Translations under genes and position numbers: made by a program | In this document: in pieces, positions 47,234-56,388 of the stretch | Numbering within the stretch: the first letter of the stretch is position 1 | Layout: each line of letters opens with the position of its first letter | Notes under the pieces: model-generated | Database searches by the model: none | What the model was told of the DNA's origin: nothing | The model's input: only the letters and a program-made list of their open reading frames with translations | Assembly (NCBI RefSeq): GCF_031846245.1 | Contig: NZ_JAVRIC010000013.1 | Location: 40,563-104,562, forward strand | Reading direction: 5' to 3' | Origin: Banduia mediterranea | GTDB lineage: Bacteria > Pseudomonadota > Gammaproteobacteria > Nevskiales > Nevskiaceae | Length of the DNA: 64,000 bases

Positions 47234-47758
47234 TCAGTGCGTAATCATGTGATCGCCGAGCCTGCGCAGCTCGCGATCAACGATGTGCTCGAATCGGGAA
47301 ATCGGGTATAGGCCGGACAGTGCCAGAACCATGCCCGACATAGTGGGAAGCGTGGCTGCCGAAACACCCGCCGCCATGGCGCGCGCGTTGCCGGTGCCGA
47401 GCGCCGCCATGACTTCGAAAACCTGGATCATGCCGGTTACCGTGCCCAGCAGGCCGAGCAGCGGACAAAGTGCCACCACCGCCTTGATCAGGGTGACCGA
47501 TCCGGCCAATTGACGGCTGGTCTCCGCCAGCAGCTTCTCCTTGACCTTCTTGGCATACCAGGAGGAATGATCGGTCCGGGCGGACCACGCGTCCTGAGTA
47601 TTCGCGATGAGAGTCGGCATCACGCGCCAGTAGTAGAGCGCGCGCTCGAAAATCATCGCCCACAAGATCAACGCGACCACAAGCAGCACCTGAACGATCA
47701 GTCCACCCGCCTCCAGGAAATCGCGGACGTTACGAAACGGTTCGGCTATGAAGTCCAT
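47234..47758 (-). CDS. exbB: MotA/TolQ/ExbB proton channel protein (short)
   Basis: 174 residues with three membrane helices (GLIVQVLLVVALILWAMIF; LIKAVVALCPLLGLLGTVTGMI; LPTMSGMVLALSGLYP). LLGLLGTVTGMIQVFEVMAALG is the family signature. This is the short ExbB of the paired ExbB system; 15 bp separate it from the long one. Confidence 0.95.
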   Translation of the reverse strand: MDFIAEPFRNVRDFLEAGGLIVQVLLVVALILWAMIFERALYYWRVMPTLIANTQDAWSARTDHSSWYAKKVKEKLLAETSRQLAGSVTLIKAVVALCPLLGLLGTVTGMIQVFEVMAALGTGNARAMAAGVSAATLPTMSGMVLALSGLYPISRFEHIVDRELRRLGDHMITH

Positions 47759-47773
47759 GGCTCAGCCTCGACC

Positions 47774-49135
47774 TCAGGCCCGTGCCTTTTCGGCATGCTC
47801 GGCGATGATGCCGGCACTTTCTTCCTCAAGTACCTGAATCAAGGCCTTGCTTCGCGACGCCAGGAAGGCATGCAACAACACCATCGGAATCGCCATGACC
47901 AGACCCTGGACAGTCGTCGTCAGAGCCTGCGAGATACCACCGGCCATCAGCTTGGGATCACCCGTGCCGAACAGCTGAATCTGCTGGAAAGTAATGATCA
48001 TGCCGGTCACGGTACCGAGCAACCCTAACAGCGGGCCCACCGCTGCCAGAATCTTCAGAGCTGAAAGCCCACGCTCCAGCGGCGGAATTTCACGCAGCAC
48101 GGCCTCGTCGAGCCGAAGCTCCAGAGTTTCAGTGTCGACGTTCGTGTCCTTGGTGTACACCGAAAGCACACGTCCCAGTGGGTTGTCTTCGGACGGGGTA
48201 TCAATATTCTTCTTCTGACGGGAAATCTTGGCGCCCACTGCCGACAGTACGAAGAAGCGAAAGATCGCCATCAAAATGCCCATGAGCGCCAAGGCCATGA
48301 TCACATAGCCGACAACACCACCTTGCTGCGCCTTCTCGACCAGCCCCGGGGTCTGCACCAGAACCGCCAACAATGACCCACGCGTCGGATCAATGGTGGC
48401 GTTGACGTAGCCAGAATCAGCCGCTTCGAGGTCCTTGGCCGTGCTGACGTAGCGAGACGCCGGTTGCTTCGACAGCTCGGCCAGCACCTTGCTCTCGGGC
48501 AGGAAATTCAGGAACTGGCCATCGGAAACCGCCGTGAACGAACCGATGCGCGTAATCGGCTGCTGCGTTTCGGCACCGTCCGGAGTGACCACCGTGCCTT
48601 CGAACGTCACGATTCGGCCGGTTTCAGTCATTTCGCGCTGGATCTCGAACCAGAGCTTTTCAAGTTCGTCGATCGACGGTAGCGCCTTCGACTGAGCCAG
48701 GTTCTGAAGGAACTCTTCTCTGTCCGGAAACTGCGCGCTGATCAGCGAATTGTGTACGGTCGACGCCGCATCGCCAGCGACCTGCCGCACAACACCGAAC
48801 ATTTCGCCCAGGGTACCGGCCTTGGCATCAAGCTGACTCTGCAACTCAGTGAGCTTTTTCTCGTTGGCGTCGAACTGCGCGCTTAGCGTGTTGCTGCGCT
48901 GCTGCTCGGCGGCCTGAGCCCGCTTCGCATCGGCAAGCCGCTGAGACTGCTTGTTTCTGTCCCGAAGAAATTCCTGCTCACGTTGTTTGTTGAGCTGTTC
49001 TTCCTGGGCACGGACATTTCGGGTTTGATTCAGCAGGTCCTGAAGGCTGCCCTGCGCCGAGGCAGGAGCGGACGCAGCGGCCAAGGCGGCCACAGTGGCC
49101 ACGAGGCCGAAGCGACGAATGATTCGGGCCGACAT
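47774..49135 (-). CDS. Long ExbB-like protein with periplasmic coiled coil (TtpC type)
   Basis: 453 residues. A signal sequence, then a long periplasmic coiled-coil (about 30-125, rich in Gln/Glu/Arg), a linker domain, and a C-terminal ExbB/MotA unit with three helices and GPLLGLLGTVTGMIITFQQIQLFG. This matches TtpC of Vibrio TonB2 systems, needed there together with ExbB/ExbD for siderophore uptake. Its start ATG overlaps the stop of the DUF3450 gene by one base. Confidence 0.92.
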   Translation of the reverse strand: MSARIIRRFGLVATVAALAAASAPASAQGSLQDLLNQTRNVRAQEEQLNKQREQEFLRDRNKQSQRLADAKRAQAAEQQRSNTLSAQFDANEKKLTELQSQLDAKAGTLGEMFGVVRQVAGDAASTVHNSLISAQFPDREEFLQNLAQSKALPSIDELEKLWFEIQREMTETGRIVTFEGTVVTPDGAETQQPITRIGSFTAVSDGQFLNFLPESKVLAELSKQPASRYVSTAKDLEAADSGYVNATIDPTRGSLLAVLVQTPGLVEKAQQGGVVGYVIMALALMGILMAIFRFFVLSAVGAKISRQKKNIDTPSEDNPLGRVLSVYTKDTNVDTETLELRLDEAVLREIPPLERGLSALKILAAVGPLLGLLGTVTGMIITFQQIQLFGTGDPKLMAGGISQALTTTVQGLVMAIPMVLLHAFLASRSKALIQVLEEESAGIIAEHAEKARA

Positions 49136-49923
49136 TACTTGGCCTCCTGCGGCGCGTGAACGGGAATGATGATGAGATCTGGCGCAGCCTGCTTCTTGGC
49201 GATGCGCAGCCCCTGGGTGACTGACTTGTGGAAGCCGTCATCAACGACCCAGGACTTGGCATCCTCGTCCCAGTATCCGGTTTCTTCACCGTCCAGGGTC
49301 TGGTACATCAGCGCAACCCGACCCACGCGAAGGAAATCGACTTGCTTGTTACCTTGGTCGCCCGGCAGTGGCCCTTGGTACGACTCGATGGTGCGGCCGT
49401 ACTCCATTTCAACCGAATAGGCCTCGAGCAGCCGGCGATACTTCTCGGCCGTGGTCACATCGGCACGCGACATCATGTCCTTCAGCTCGGCGATGCGCGT
49501 TTCACGTTCCTTCGGCAGAAACGGGGCGTCCAGCTTCACGAACGATTCGAGTGTCGCGAGCATCTTCTGCATCATCGGGTAGACCTCGCGATTGGTCGTC
49601 TCGATCTGCTCCAGCTGCTGCTGAATTGAGCCGACTTCTTCCGTCTGCGACTGCACCTGAGCTGACAATTGCTCGTTGTACTGCTGCAGGCTCTTGGTCT
49701 CGCGAACAGCCGCGCGATATTCGTCCAGCATCTTTTGCGCCTGATCATCCAGCGCATTCACCCGCTGTTGCGAGACGCGAGCAGAATTGTCCGCCGCCTG
49801 CTGTTCGTTGATGACGCGATCGGCCGTTTGCGCCGACGCCGTCCCAACCAGGCTCAATAGAATGAAACCGGCGATGAGGTGAACTGCGGAGCTTGCTCCG
49901 CTTCTTAATTGTTGACTGAGCAT
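49135..49923 (-). CDS. DUF3450 periplasmic protein, first gene of TonB operon
   Basis: 262 residues with a signal peptide (ending GTASAQ, residue 32), a long coiled coil (about 40-115) and a C-terminal domain (YRRLLEAYSVEMEYGRTIESYQG; FLRVGRVALMYQTLDGEETGYWD) typical of DUF3450. The family is nearly always found before TtpC-ExbB-ExbD-TonB, so it is probably an accessory of that complex. Confidence 0.92.
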   Translation of the reverse strand: MLSQQLRSGASSAVHLIAGFILLSLVGTASAQTADRVINEQQAADNSARVSQQRVNALDDQAQKMLDEYRAAVRETKSLQQYNEQLSAQVQSQTEEVGSIQQQLEQIETTNREVYPMMQKMLATLESFVKLDAPFLPKERETRIAELKDMMSRADVTTAEKYRRLLEAYSVEMEYGRTIESYQGPLPGDQGNKQVDFLRVGRVALMYQTLDGEETGYWDEDAKSWVVDDGFHKSVTQGLRIAKKQAAPDLIIIPVHAPQEAK

Positions 49924-50399
49924 TACCCTTATCCAGAAGTCGGTGTATCGATCTGAACCACACGATCACGCTGCAAGAATCGTATCCGTTTTAGTTGACG
50001 GTCTGGCGAACTGAAAATTTGATTGCCTCGTCAATCAGCTAGCGCCCAAAATTCAAAGGCTGGTCGACGGGAGGCAATCCGATGCGCACAGAACAGGCGC
50101 GAACCATCATCTTAGCAACGCCACGCTCGATTGTGGTGCATCGTTGATGGATGGGTTCGTACACGCATGAGGTGTGCCATTTCGGATCGTCAGCAGACGA
50201 AACAAATGAACCGCTCGTTGTGCACCGTCAGCGGAGTCGCCGCCGAATAAGCCGCTCTGGTGCGCCTGCCGGAACCGGTGGCTACCGGCGACAAAAAGAG
50301 CAATAAGCGCGTAGTAACCGCCGCTGCGGCAGGCGTCCCGAAGGAGCAATAAGGGGGCGCGGAGTGAATAAAACAAATCAGGCAACCCGTCGAGCGTTG
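49924..50399. other. Intergenic region upstream of the TonB operon and behind the RAYT gene
   Basis: 476 bp without a supported gene. The right part (50100-50350) is open in several frames but has no family resemblance. At 50360-50379 lies CGGAGTGAATAAAACAAATC, matching one arm of the palindrome at 57440-57504; it sits 20 bp after the RAYT stop. The promoter for the TonB operon should be in the left 150 bp, but I cannot place it confidently. Confidence 0.45.
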
Positions 50400-51164
50400 C
50401 TACGCCGGTGAGTCGGACGCGACCTTCTCCTTCTTCGGTCTTCCACGCGGCTTGTAACTGATTCGCTGCTGGAGTTGCCGTTCAATCTGGGCCTTGAACC
50501 GGTCAGTGCCCACAGGCACGCATAAATTGATTCCCGTCCGCAAGCGCTGCATGTGAGCCGGCTCCAGCGCATGGCGAAACAATCCGCGATAGGCCTGCTG
50601 GCGCTCAACGTCATTCGCCCCGAGAGCCAAGTAGACGTGATGCGGCCGAGTGATCTGATCTTCCTTGCCATGAGCATTGGCTTTGAAACTTGACCATGGG
50701 TAGTCCGCAGCCTTCTGTACCATTCCGACCCTGACGGGATTGAGCTCGATATAGCGACAGCACGCCATCAGGTAGTGCTCGGTATCGATCAAACTGGCCT
50801 TGTGCCGGCCCTCCCAGAGCGTGCCGCTGCGCCGGTAACAAGCGTTGACATACTGGACGTAGCGTCGCCCGACGGCCTGCAGCACACGGGAAATGCCTTC
50901 CTTGTCCGTCGGCGTGATGAGCAGATGGACATGATTGGTCATCAGGACATAAGAGTGAACCGCCGCCTCATGCTTAAGGCAAGCTTCCCGCAGGCACTGA
51001 AGGTAATAGCGAAAATCTTCCGGCGCGTAGAAGCAAGGCTCACGGTTATGTCCACGCTGGATCACATGGCACGACACGCCGATCACACCGTCGCTTTCCA
51101 CGGTCACCGCATTGACCACTTGCCCACGCAGCCCAACAATCCCCACTGGGATAGTCGCTCTCAT
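50400..51164 (-). CDS. REP-associated tyrosine transposase (RAYT, Y1_Tnp) with ISL3-derived 5' end
   Basis: 254 residues. Residues from about 31 on are a RAYT: HVIQRGHNREPCF, the metal-binding NHVHLL (77-82), NACYRRSGTLWEGRHKAS with candidate nucleophilic Tyr, and YIELNPVRVGMV. RAYTs act on short palindromic repeats as single-strand cleaving HuH-type enzymes. The first about 30 residues (MRATIPVGIVGLRGQ..) are atypical for RAYTs, and the ATG plus upstream 108 bp are the same as the left end of the ISL3 element at 43034-43141. So the gene appears to be expressed from a fused ISL3 start. Confidence 0.85.
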   Translation of the reverse strand: MRATIPVGIVGLRGQVVNAVTVESDGVIGVSCHVIQRGHNREPCFYAPEDFRYYLQCLREACLKHEAAVHSYVLMTNHVHLLITPTDKEGISRVLQAVGRRYVQYVNACYRRSGTLWEGRHKASLIDTEHYLMACCRYIELNPVRVGMVQKAADYPWSSFKANAHGKEDQITRPHHVYLALGANDVERQQAYRGLFRHALEPAHMQRLRTGINLCVPVGTDRFKAQIERQLQQRISYKPRGRPKKEKVASDSPA

Positions 51165-51261
51165 TTGTTCCCTGTACTCGAAAGCTTAGACGACCTTCGT
51201 TTTACAAGGACTTGCGTCGGGCGGCTATCCCTTTTCTACCTCATACAACTGCACAAGAGCC
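51154..51261 (-). mobile_element. ISL3 left-end fragment (108-bp repeat)
   Basis: All but about three of 108 positions match 43034-43141. It includes the terminal repeat at 51261-51236 (GGCTCTTGTGCAG..ATGAGGTAG), the ribosome site and the ATG. No partner right end is visible on the other side of the RAYT gene. The stretch 51262-51399 beyond it holds no recognised feature. Confidence 0.85.
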
Positions 51262-51399
51262 TTTCTTGTCCCGTCGTTCCTGCCGCGTAGCGGCTTCGTT
51301 CAACCAAGGCTTACAACCTGGGTATTGCCGCCTTGCCTCCGCGCCGCCTTGCTCCGTGCCACTTTGCCTGGCCGCATCTTTGCGCGAGACTGTCTGGCT

Positions 51400-51807
51400 A
51401 TGGCTAAAGTCACTGCCCTCAAACTCCACCGTGCGTCGCGCGTTCTCGATGTCAGCTTCGCTGACGGATTGACGGCGCAACTGCCCTGCGAATACCTGCG
51501 CGTGTTTTCACCGTCCGCCGAGGTTCGCGGCCATGGCGGCGGTGAACCCAAGCTTGTGCCAGGGAAGCGCAACATCAATATTTCACGGATCGAACCGGTC
51601 GGCGCCTACGCGGTGCGCCTGATGTTCGACGACGGCCACGACAGTGGCCTGTATTCATGGGAGGTGCTGCGGCAACTCGCCGAGGAGCAGGACAGCAATT
51701 GGAAACACTATCTGGCGCGCATGGCCGATCACGGCATGTCGCGCGACCGGGACGTGATGAGCCTGTCCGCGCTCGGCCCGAAGAAGTGGACGCCACCCAA
51801 GGCCTGA
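51400..51807 (+). CDS. DUF971 (GBBH-like N-terminal domain) protein
   Basis: 135 residues. The DUF971 fold is clear: LKLHRASRVLDVSFADGLTAQLPCEYLRVFSPSAEVRGHG, INISRIEPVGAYAVRLMFDDGHDSGLYSWEVLR. Related domains occur at the N-terminus of gamma-butyrobetaine hydroxylase and in Fe-S-linked proteins; the stand-alone form is uncharacterised. ATG 51400 is where the family starts; open frame upstream is antisense to the old ISL3/RAYT region. Confidence 0.9.
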   Translation: MAKVTALKLHRASRVLDVSFADGLTAQLPCEYLRVFSPSAEVRGHGGGEPKLVPGKRNINISRIEPVGAYAVRLMFDDGHDSGLYSWEVLRQLAEEQDSNWKHYLARMADHGMSRDRDVMSLSALGPKKWTPPKA

Positions 51808-51950
51808 GGCCATCGAATAACAGATGAGTTCTGTGCGACGCTCCGGCTCCACAATGGGCCGGGCCAAATAATCGGCATCACCGGGCACCGGAGTGCCACG
51901 ATGGTCTTGTAGAATCGGCGCCTGCCCGATGCACCCTGGAATCCGCTCCC

Positions 51951-52547
51951 GTGTCCCTGACCAAACCGAAGTCGCTCGGCCCGATGCCGACTCTGATCTT
52001 TTCTTCACGCTGGCTGCAGTTGCCGCTGTATCTGGGCCTGATTCTGGCGCAGTGCGTCTACGTGGTGCTGTTCGTGAAGGAGCTCTGGCACCTGATGCAC
52101 GGCGCCTTTGCCTTCAGCGAGCAGGAAGTGATGCTGATCGTGCTGGCGCTGATCGACGTGGTGATGATCTCCAATCTGCTGGTCATGGTGATCGTGGGCG
52201 GTTACGAAACCTTCGTCTCGCGCCTGGGCCTGCAGGGGCACCCGGACCAGCCGGAGTGGCTGAGCCATGTGAATGCCTCGGTGCTGAAAGTGAAGCTGGC
52301 GATGGCGATCATCGGCATTTCCTCGATTCATCTGCTCAAGACCTTCATCGAGGCCGGTTCGCTCGGCGGTCTGCCGATCTGCGCCGAGGTGGCGGCGGGC
52401 GTGCGCTGCACCACGGTGACGGAGGCTGGTGTGATGTGGCAGACGATCATCCATTTCGCCTTCATCCTGTCCGCGCTGGGCATTGCCTGGACCGACCGCA
52501 TCATGAGTGCAACGGCCGCCACCAAGCCGGTCCATGTCGCGCACTGA
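51951..52547 (+). CDS. yqhA: UPF0114 / YqhA family membrane protein
   Basis: 198 residues with four hydrophobic helices ([88 protein letters not shown]). [13 protein letters not shown] and [21 protein letters not shown] define the family. Function unknown. The start is GTG 51951. Confidence 0.9.
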   Translation: MSLTKPKSLGPMPTLIFSSRWLQLPLYLGLILAQCVYVVLFVKELWHLMHGAFAFSEQEVMLIVLALIDVVMISNLLVMVIVGGYETFVSRLGLQGHPDQPEWLSHVNASVLKVKLAMAIIGISSIHLLKTFIEAGSLGGLPICAEVAAGVRCTTVTEAGVMWQTIIHFAFILSALGIAWTDRIMSATAATKPVHVAH

Positions 52548-52580
52548 ACCGTTCGCGGATCAGCAGACCGGAACGCGCCG

Positions 52581-53132
52581 ATGGCGCTGAGTTCGACCAT
52601 CTTCCAGTTTGCGGTGCAGCTCGCGGATGTGGATCGCGGTGTTTACGAAAGCCTGGAACTGCGTGTGGCGCAGCATCCTTCGGAGACGCCGGCGTTCATG
52701 TTGACGCGGTTGCTGGCGTATTGCCTGGAGTATCGGGAAGGCATCGCCTTCACTGAAGGCGTATCCGCCGGCGACGAACCGGCGATCCTGGTGCGCGATC
52801 TCACTGGCCAGATCACCGGCTGGATCGAGGTCGGCCAGCCGGATGCCGATCGGATTCATCGCGGCAGCAAGGTCGCGGCCGACATGGCGATCTACACCCA
52901 CCGCGATCCCGCGCAAGTGATCGCCCAGTGCGCGGGCAAGCGTATTCATCGCGCCGAATCCATTCCGCTGTATTCCTTCGAGCGCGGATTTCCGGAGTCG
53001 CTGGCCAAGACGCTGCAGCGCCGCAACAGTCTGTCGCTGTCGGTGACCGAGCGACAGCTGTATCTTGATTTGAACGGTCAGGCTTTCGAGACGCTGCTTT
53101 CGGAGCAAGGTCTCGCTCAATCAGCTCAATAA
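52581..53132 (+). CDS. yaeQ: YaeQ family protein
   Basis: 183 residues with the YaeQ signature throughout: IFQFAVQLADVDRGVYESLELRVAQHPSET, RLLAYCLEYREGIAFTEGVSAGDEPAILVRDLTG, WIEVGQPDADRIHRGSK. The fold is related to PD-(D/E)XK nucleases, but no activity is established. Immediately followed by dbpA with no gap, so the two are co-transcribed. Confidence 0.95.
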   Translation: MALSSTIFQFAVQLADVDRGVYESLELRVAQHPSETPAFMLTRLLAYCLEYREGIAFTEGVSAGDEPAILVRDLTGQITGWIEVGQPDADRIHRGSKVAADMAIYTHRDPAQVIAQCAGKRIHRAESIPLYSFERGFPESLAKTLQRRNSLSLSVTERQLYLDLNGQAFETLLSEQGLAQSAQ

Positions 53133-54521
53133 ATGTCCACTGACGGCGGCACCTTTGAATTCGCGCAGCTCGCGCTCGCTTCCGCCTTGCTCAAGGCCGT
53201 GCAGGCCATCGGCTACACCAAAATGACGCCGGTGCAGGCGCAGAGCCTGCCACCGATGCTGGAGGGTCGGGACGTGATCGCGCAGGCGCGTACCGGTAGC
53301 GGCAAGACCGCAGCCTTCGGCTTGGGCCTGCTGTCGCGTATCGAAGTGGGCCTGAATCAGGTACAGGCGCTGGTGCTGTGCCCCACGCGTGAACTGGCCG
53401 ATCAGGTCGCCAATGCGATCCGCCGGCTGGCCAGCACCACGCCGAATCTCAAGCTGCTGACGCTGACCGGCGGCCGTTCGGTCGGCCCGCAGCTGGCCTC
53501 GCTGGCCCATGTGCCGCAGATCGTGGTGGGCACCCCTGGGCGCCTGCAGGACCATCTGCGCAAGTCCACGCTGGATCTCGGCGCGATCCGCGTACTGGTA
53601 CTGGACGAAGCCGACCGCATGCTCGACATGGGCTTTGAGCCGGCGATACGCGGCATTGTCTCGCACACGCCCGGTTCGCGGCAGACGCTGCTGTTCTCGG
53701 CCACGTTTCCACCGGAAATCCGCGCAGTCAGCGGCTGGCTGCAACGCGATCCGCTGACAGTGACCGTGAACGAGGCACCCGTATCGGTGCGCCAGCGCTT
53801 CTTCGAGATCGAGCTGGCTCAGAAGAACGACCTGCTGAAACGCCTGTTGGGCCGCTACCAACCCTCGTCCGTGCTGGTGTTCTGCAATACACGGCGCGAT
53901 GCCGACAGCGTGGCGGATCATCTGGTTCGCAGCGGCCATTCGGCGCTGGCACTGCACGGCGATCTGGAACAGCGCGATCGCGACGAGGTGCTGTTGCGTT
54001 TCGCCGGCGGCAGTTGCCGCGTGCTGGTGGCCACGGACGTGGCCGCGCGCGGCCTGGACATTCCAGCCTTGCCGCTGGTGATCAGCTACGAGGTTTCACC
54101 GGATGCGGATGTGCATGTACACCGCGTCGGCCGTACCGGCCGTGCCGGCGCCGAAGGGGTGGCGCTGCACCTGTGTTCACCGCGCGAATCGGCACGGCTC
54201 AAGTCGATCGAACCGCGAGTGCCGGGTGGCATTGAATGGGAAAAGGCGTCCCTGGTCGAAGGCACCGCCAATTCTGCCCTGCAGGCGCCGATGCGCACGC
54301 TGTGCATCGATCGCGGCCGTTCCGACAAAATGCGCCGCGGTGACATACTCGGTGCCCTGACGGGCGACGCCGGTCTGTCGAGCAGCGATGTCGGCCGTAT
54401 CGACATCATGGCGACGCGCAGCTACGTGGCGGTCGAGCGCAGCAAGGCTAACGCTGCGCTTTCACGTTTGCGCGAACACGGCATCAAGGGAAAGAAGCCG
54501 CGCGTGCGGCCCATCCAATGA
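53133..54521 (+). CDS. dbpA: ATP-dependent RNA helicase DbpA
   Basis: DEAD-box helicase that acts in 50S assembly on 23S rRNA hairpin 92. 462 residues: Q motif, motif I ARTGSGKT (52-59), PTRELAD, DEAD (158-161), SAT (FSATFPPE), and C-domain motifs ATDVAARGLD and HRVGRTGRAG. The C-terminal about 75 residues (TLCIDRGRSDKMRRGDILGALTGDAG..VGRIDI..SYVAVER) are the DbpA-specific RNA-binding domain, separating it from RhlE/SrmB-type paralogues. Confidence 0.95.
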   Translation: MSTDGGTFEFAQLALASALLKAVQAIGYTKMTPVQAQSLPPMLEGRDVIAQARTGSGKTAAFGLGLLSRIEVGLNQVQALVLCPTRELADQVANAIRRLASTTPNLKLLTLTGGRSVGPQLASLAHVPQIVVGTPGRLQDHLRKSTLDLGAIRVLVLDEADRMLDMGFEPAIRGIVSHTPGSRQTLLFSATFPPEIRAVSGWLQRDPLTVTVNEAPVSVRQRFFEIELAQKNDLLKRLLGRYQPSSVLVFCNTRRDADSVADHLVRSGHSALALHGDLEQRDRDEVLLRFAGGSCRVLVATDVAARGLDIPALPLVISYEVSPDADVHVHRVGRTGRAGAEGVALHLCSPRESARLKSIEPRVPGGIEWEKASLVEGTANSALQAPMRTLCIDRGRSDKMRRGDILGALTGDAGLSSSDVGRIDIMATRSYVAVERSKANAALSRLREHGIKGKKPRVRPIQ

Positions 54522-54644
54522 TGAGCGTTTGTCATTCCGGACAGGCCGAAGGCTTGACCGGAATCCAGGCGACGTCCGGTTCTCGCGCGAATTCCGGCTT
54601 GTCGTGAGCGAAACCGAGGCGATCACGCCGTTTGATCGGTCAAA

Positions 54645-54681
54645 AAAAGTCCCCGACGCGACAAGCACGTCGGGGACTTTT
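54645..54681. terminator. Bidirectional intrinsic terminator
   Basis: AAAAGTCCCCGACG (54645-54658) pairs perfectly with CGTCGGGGACTTTT (54668-54681) around a 9-nt loop. With A-run on one side and T-run on the other it ends both dbpA and the convergent exported-protein gene. Confidence 0.92.
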
Positions 54682-54705
54682 CAGGCGACGGACTGACGCA
54701 AAAAA

Positions 54706-55251
54706 CTACTTCGCGTCGACGCCCACATCCGCGTTAACCGAGGCATCTGCATCGACGGCGACGCTCGGAACCTTCTTCCGCAGGGTTTCCGCACGCGTCG
54801 AAACGGCGGTCTGGCTGTCGGCGGCTGCATTTGATACCCCTGTCTTGACACCGCCGAGCGTGGAGCCGACAGCGGCCTTGCTCTTCGCGCCAGCCTCCAC
54901 GGCGGTGGACTTTCCGGTCTCGACGGAGCTGCTGATGGCCGCCCTGCCACCGCTCAGCGTGCCGGATGCCGTGCTACGACCGTGATCGACACCGCTTTCG
55001 ACGGCGCTGCGGACAGAGCCACGGCCTTCGACCGATCCGCTGCCGCCGAGATCCACGCCGAGACCCTGGCCGCCGCCTAGACGCACGCCGAGGCCCGCCT
55101 GGGCATTGGCCGCCGGCTGCACCGAGCCTTCGGTATTGATCTGGGCATCCGCCTGATTTTCGGCGCTGATCGCCGCATCCTGCGCTGACACAGCGGCGCT
55201 CATGCTGAGCATGCCGATCACGGCGGCGTTGGCAATATAAGTCATTTTCAT
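54706..55251 (-). CDS. Exported low-complexity Ala/Ser/Gly-rich protein
   Basis: 181 residues with a signal peptide (MKMTYIANAAVIGMLSMSAA, cleavage near VSAQ, residue 24). The mature part has repeated Gly/Val/Ala/Asp patterns (LGVRLGGGQGLGVDLGGSGS; VESGVDHGRSTASGTLSGGRAAISSSVETG) and ends VDADASVNADVGVDAK. It may be a fibrous or surface protein. No named family recognised. Confidence 0.7.
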   Translation of the reverse strand: MKMTYIANAAVIGMLSMSAAVSAQDAAISAENQADAQINTEGSVQPAANAQAGLGVRLGGGQGLGVDLGGSGSVEGRGSVRSAVESGVDHGRSTASGTLSGGRAAISSSVETGKSTAVEAGAKSKAAVGSTLGGVKTGVSNAAADSQTAVSTRAETLRKKVPSVAVDADASVNADVGVDAK

Positions 55252-55487
55252 GGGGTTCCTCGCTGAAGTCCTTTTGGGTTTGGGTTCCGATCGCAGCTTG
55301 GCTCTCTATTTGAAATTTTCATTTCACTTCGGCCGGAACCGGTGAATCGCTCGAATCGGCCGCACCAGTGCGTAACCGGCTTGGGCGGACTGAACACCTT
55401 ACGGTAACGTGGCCGGTGCCGGTCGGTTGACCCCGCAAATCCGCGCGCAGATCGGAAACCAGCTATTAGTCCCTTATCAGTTCAGTC

Positions 55488-56286
55488 GAGGGACTTGCGA
55501 AATTCCCGCTGAAGTTGGGTTGAGTGCTTGCGCCAGCCACGTGCTGGTTAAGTTGAGTCCAATCCGGAAGCCTTTGACTGAAATCCGGAGATCAATATGG
55601 TCAAGAAGTGTCCATATGGGGCGCGAACTCGATCTTCTCGCCACGGCGCGGCTTGTGATCGATCAACGGCACATGGCCCATGCCTTGACTGTGCGCGCGC
55701 AGGATCGGGCTGCAGCAGGCGGCATCCATCAGGTCGTAGAGGTGGGTCGCGCGCTGCGCACTCATCGTCGCCAACGGGATCGCCCGCTGCGAGTCGTGCA
55801 CGCTGGCCGAGGTGAGCACCGCCGAGATCGGGATCAGACCGTCGGCCACGTCCAGGTGGGCAGGATCGCTCCTGCACCACGCAACACTCGGTACCGGCTG
55901 GTGGCTAACCTTTGCCGGGGCGGGACTTCCACCCACCTGAATTCCATCAAGAGATTTCAGCCTTCAGATTCCTTCCTCAGCTTCCCTCCCTTCCAGGCTT
56001 GCCTAGCGCAACGTCCCCTTATTGCGACGTTCGTCAGCCGGGCGTTACCGACCATCGCGCGATCCTTCCTGAGCATTCTCCACTAGGTTATACCGTTGGG
56101 CGTGAGCCGGATCACGGTGGCGAGCGGGTGCGCCGCGCTCGGATGTGACAACGAAGCAGGACTGGCGATGTCTGAGCAAAAAGGAGTCTGAGCAAACACA
56201 GCGCGCTGGCCGCTTTCCGCGCCGGCCAGCGTGCCGCTGGCGCAAGCACTCAAACCAATTTCAGCGGGAATTTCGCAAGACCCTCA
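55488..56286 (-). mobile_element. Degenerate insertion sequence with 31-bp inverted ends
   Basis: Left end 55488-55518 (GAGGGACTTGCGAAATTCCC..GAAGTTGG) is the reverse complement of right end 56256-56286 with two mismatches. Between them lies a broken DDE transposase on the minus strand and about 350 bp of unrecognised sequence, including a stem CGCTGGCCG../CGGCCAGCG near 56204-56230. A third, solitary copy of this end is at 43142-43175. Confidence 0.75.
55601..55936 (-). pseudogene. DDE-type (IS4-superfamily) transposase fragment
   Basis: 111 residues, of which ADGLIPISAVLTSASVHDSQ, MSAQRATHLYDLMDAACCSPILRAHSQ and GHVPLIDHKPRRGEKIEFAP match the middle-to-C-terminal portion of IS4-superfamily DDE transposases. 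The N-terminus and the last catalytic region (the ERVNARLKDEFG part of the family) are missing. Confidence 0.75.
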
Positions 56287-56388
56287 TAGATCATATATTT
56301 CACCATTTGTCCGTCGCTGCCGGAAGATGCGGCACCGTTCACGCAGTGGAGTAACGCACCGTTACGTTAATCGTCCCAGGAGGAGAAA

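Noticed and set aside
50107..50385. A 92-codon minus-strand frame behind the RAYT gene
   Set aside because: Overlaps repeat sequence, lacks a ribosome site and has no recognised family.
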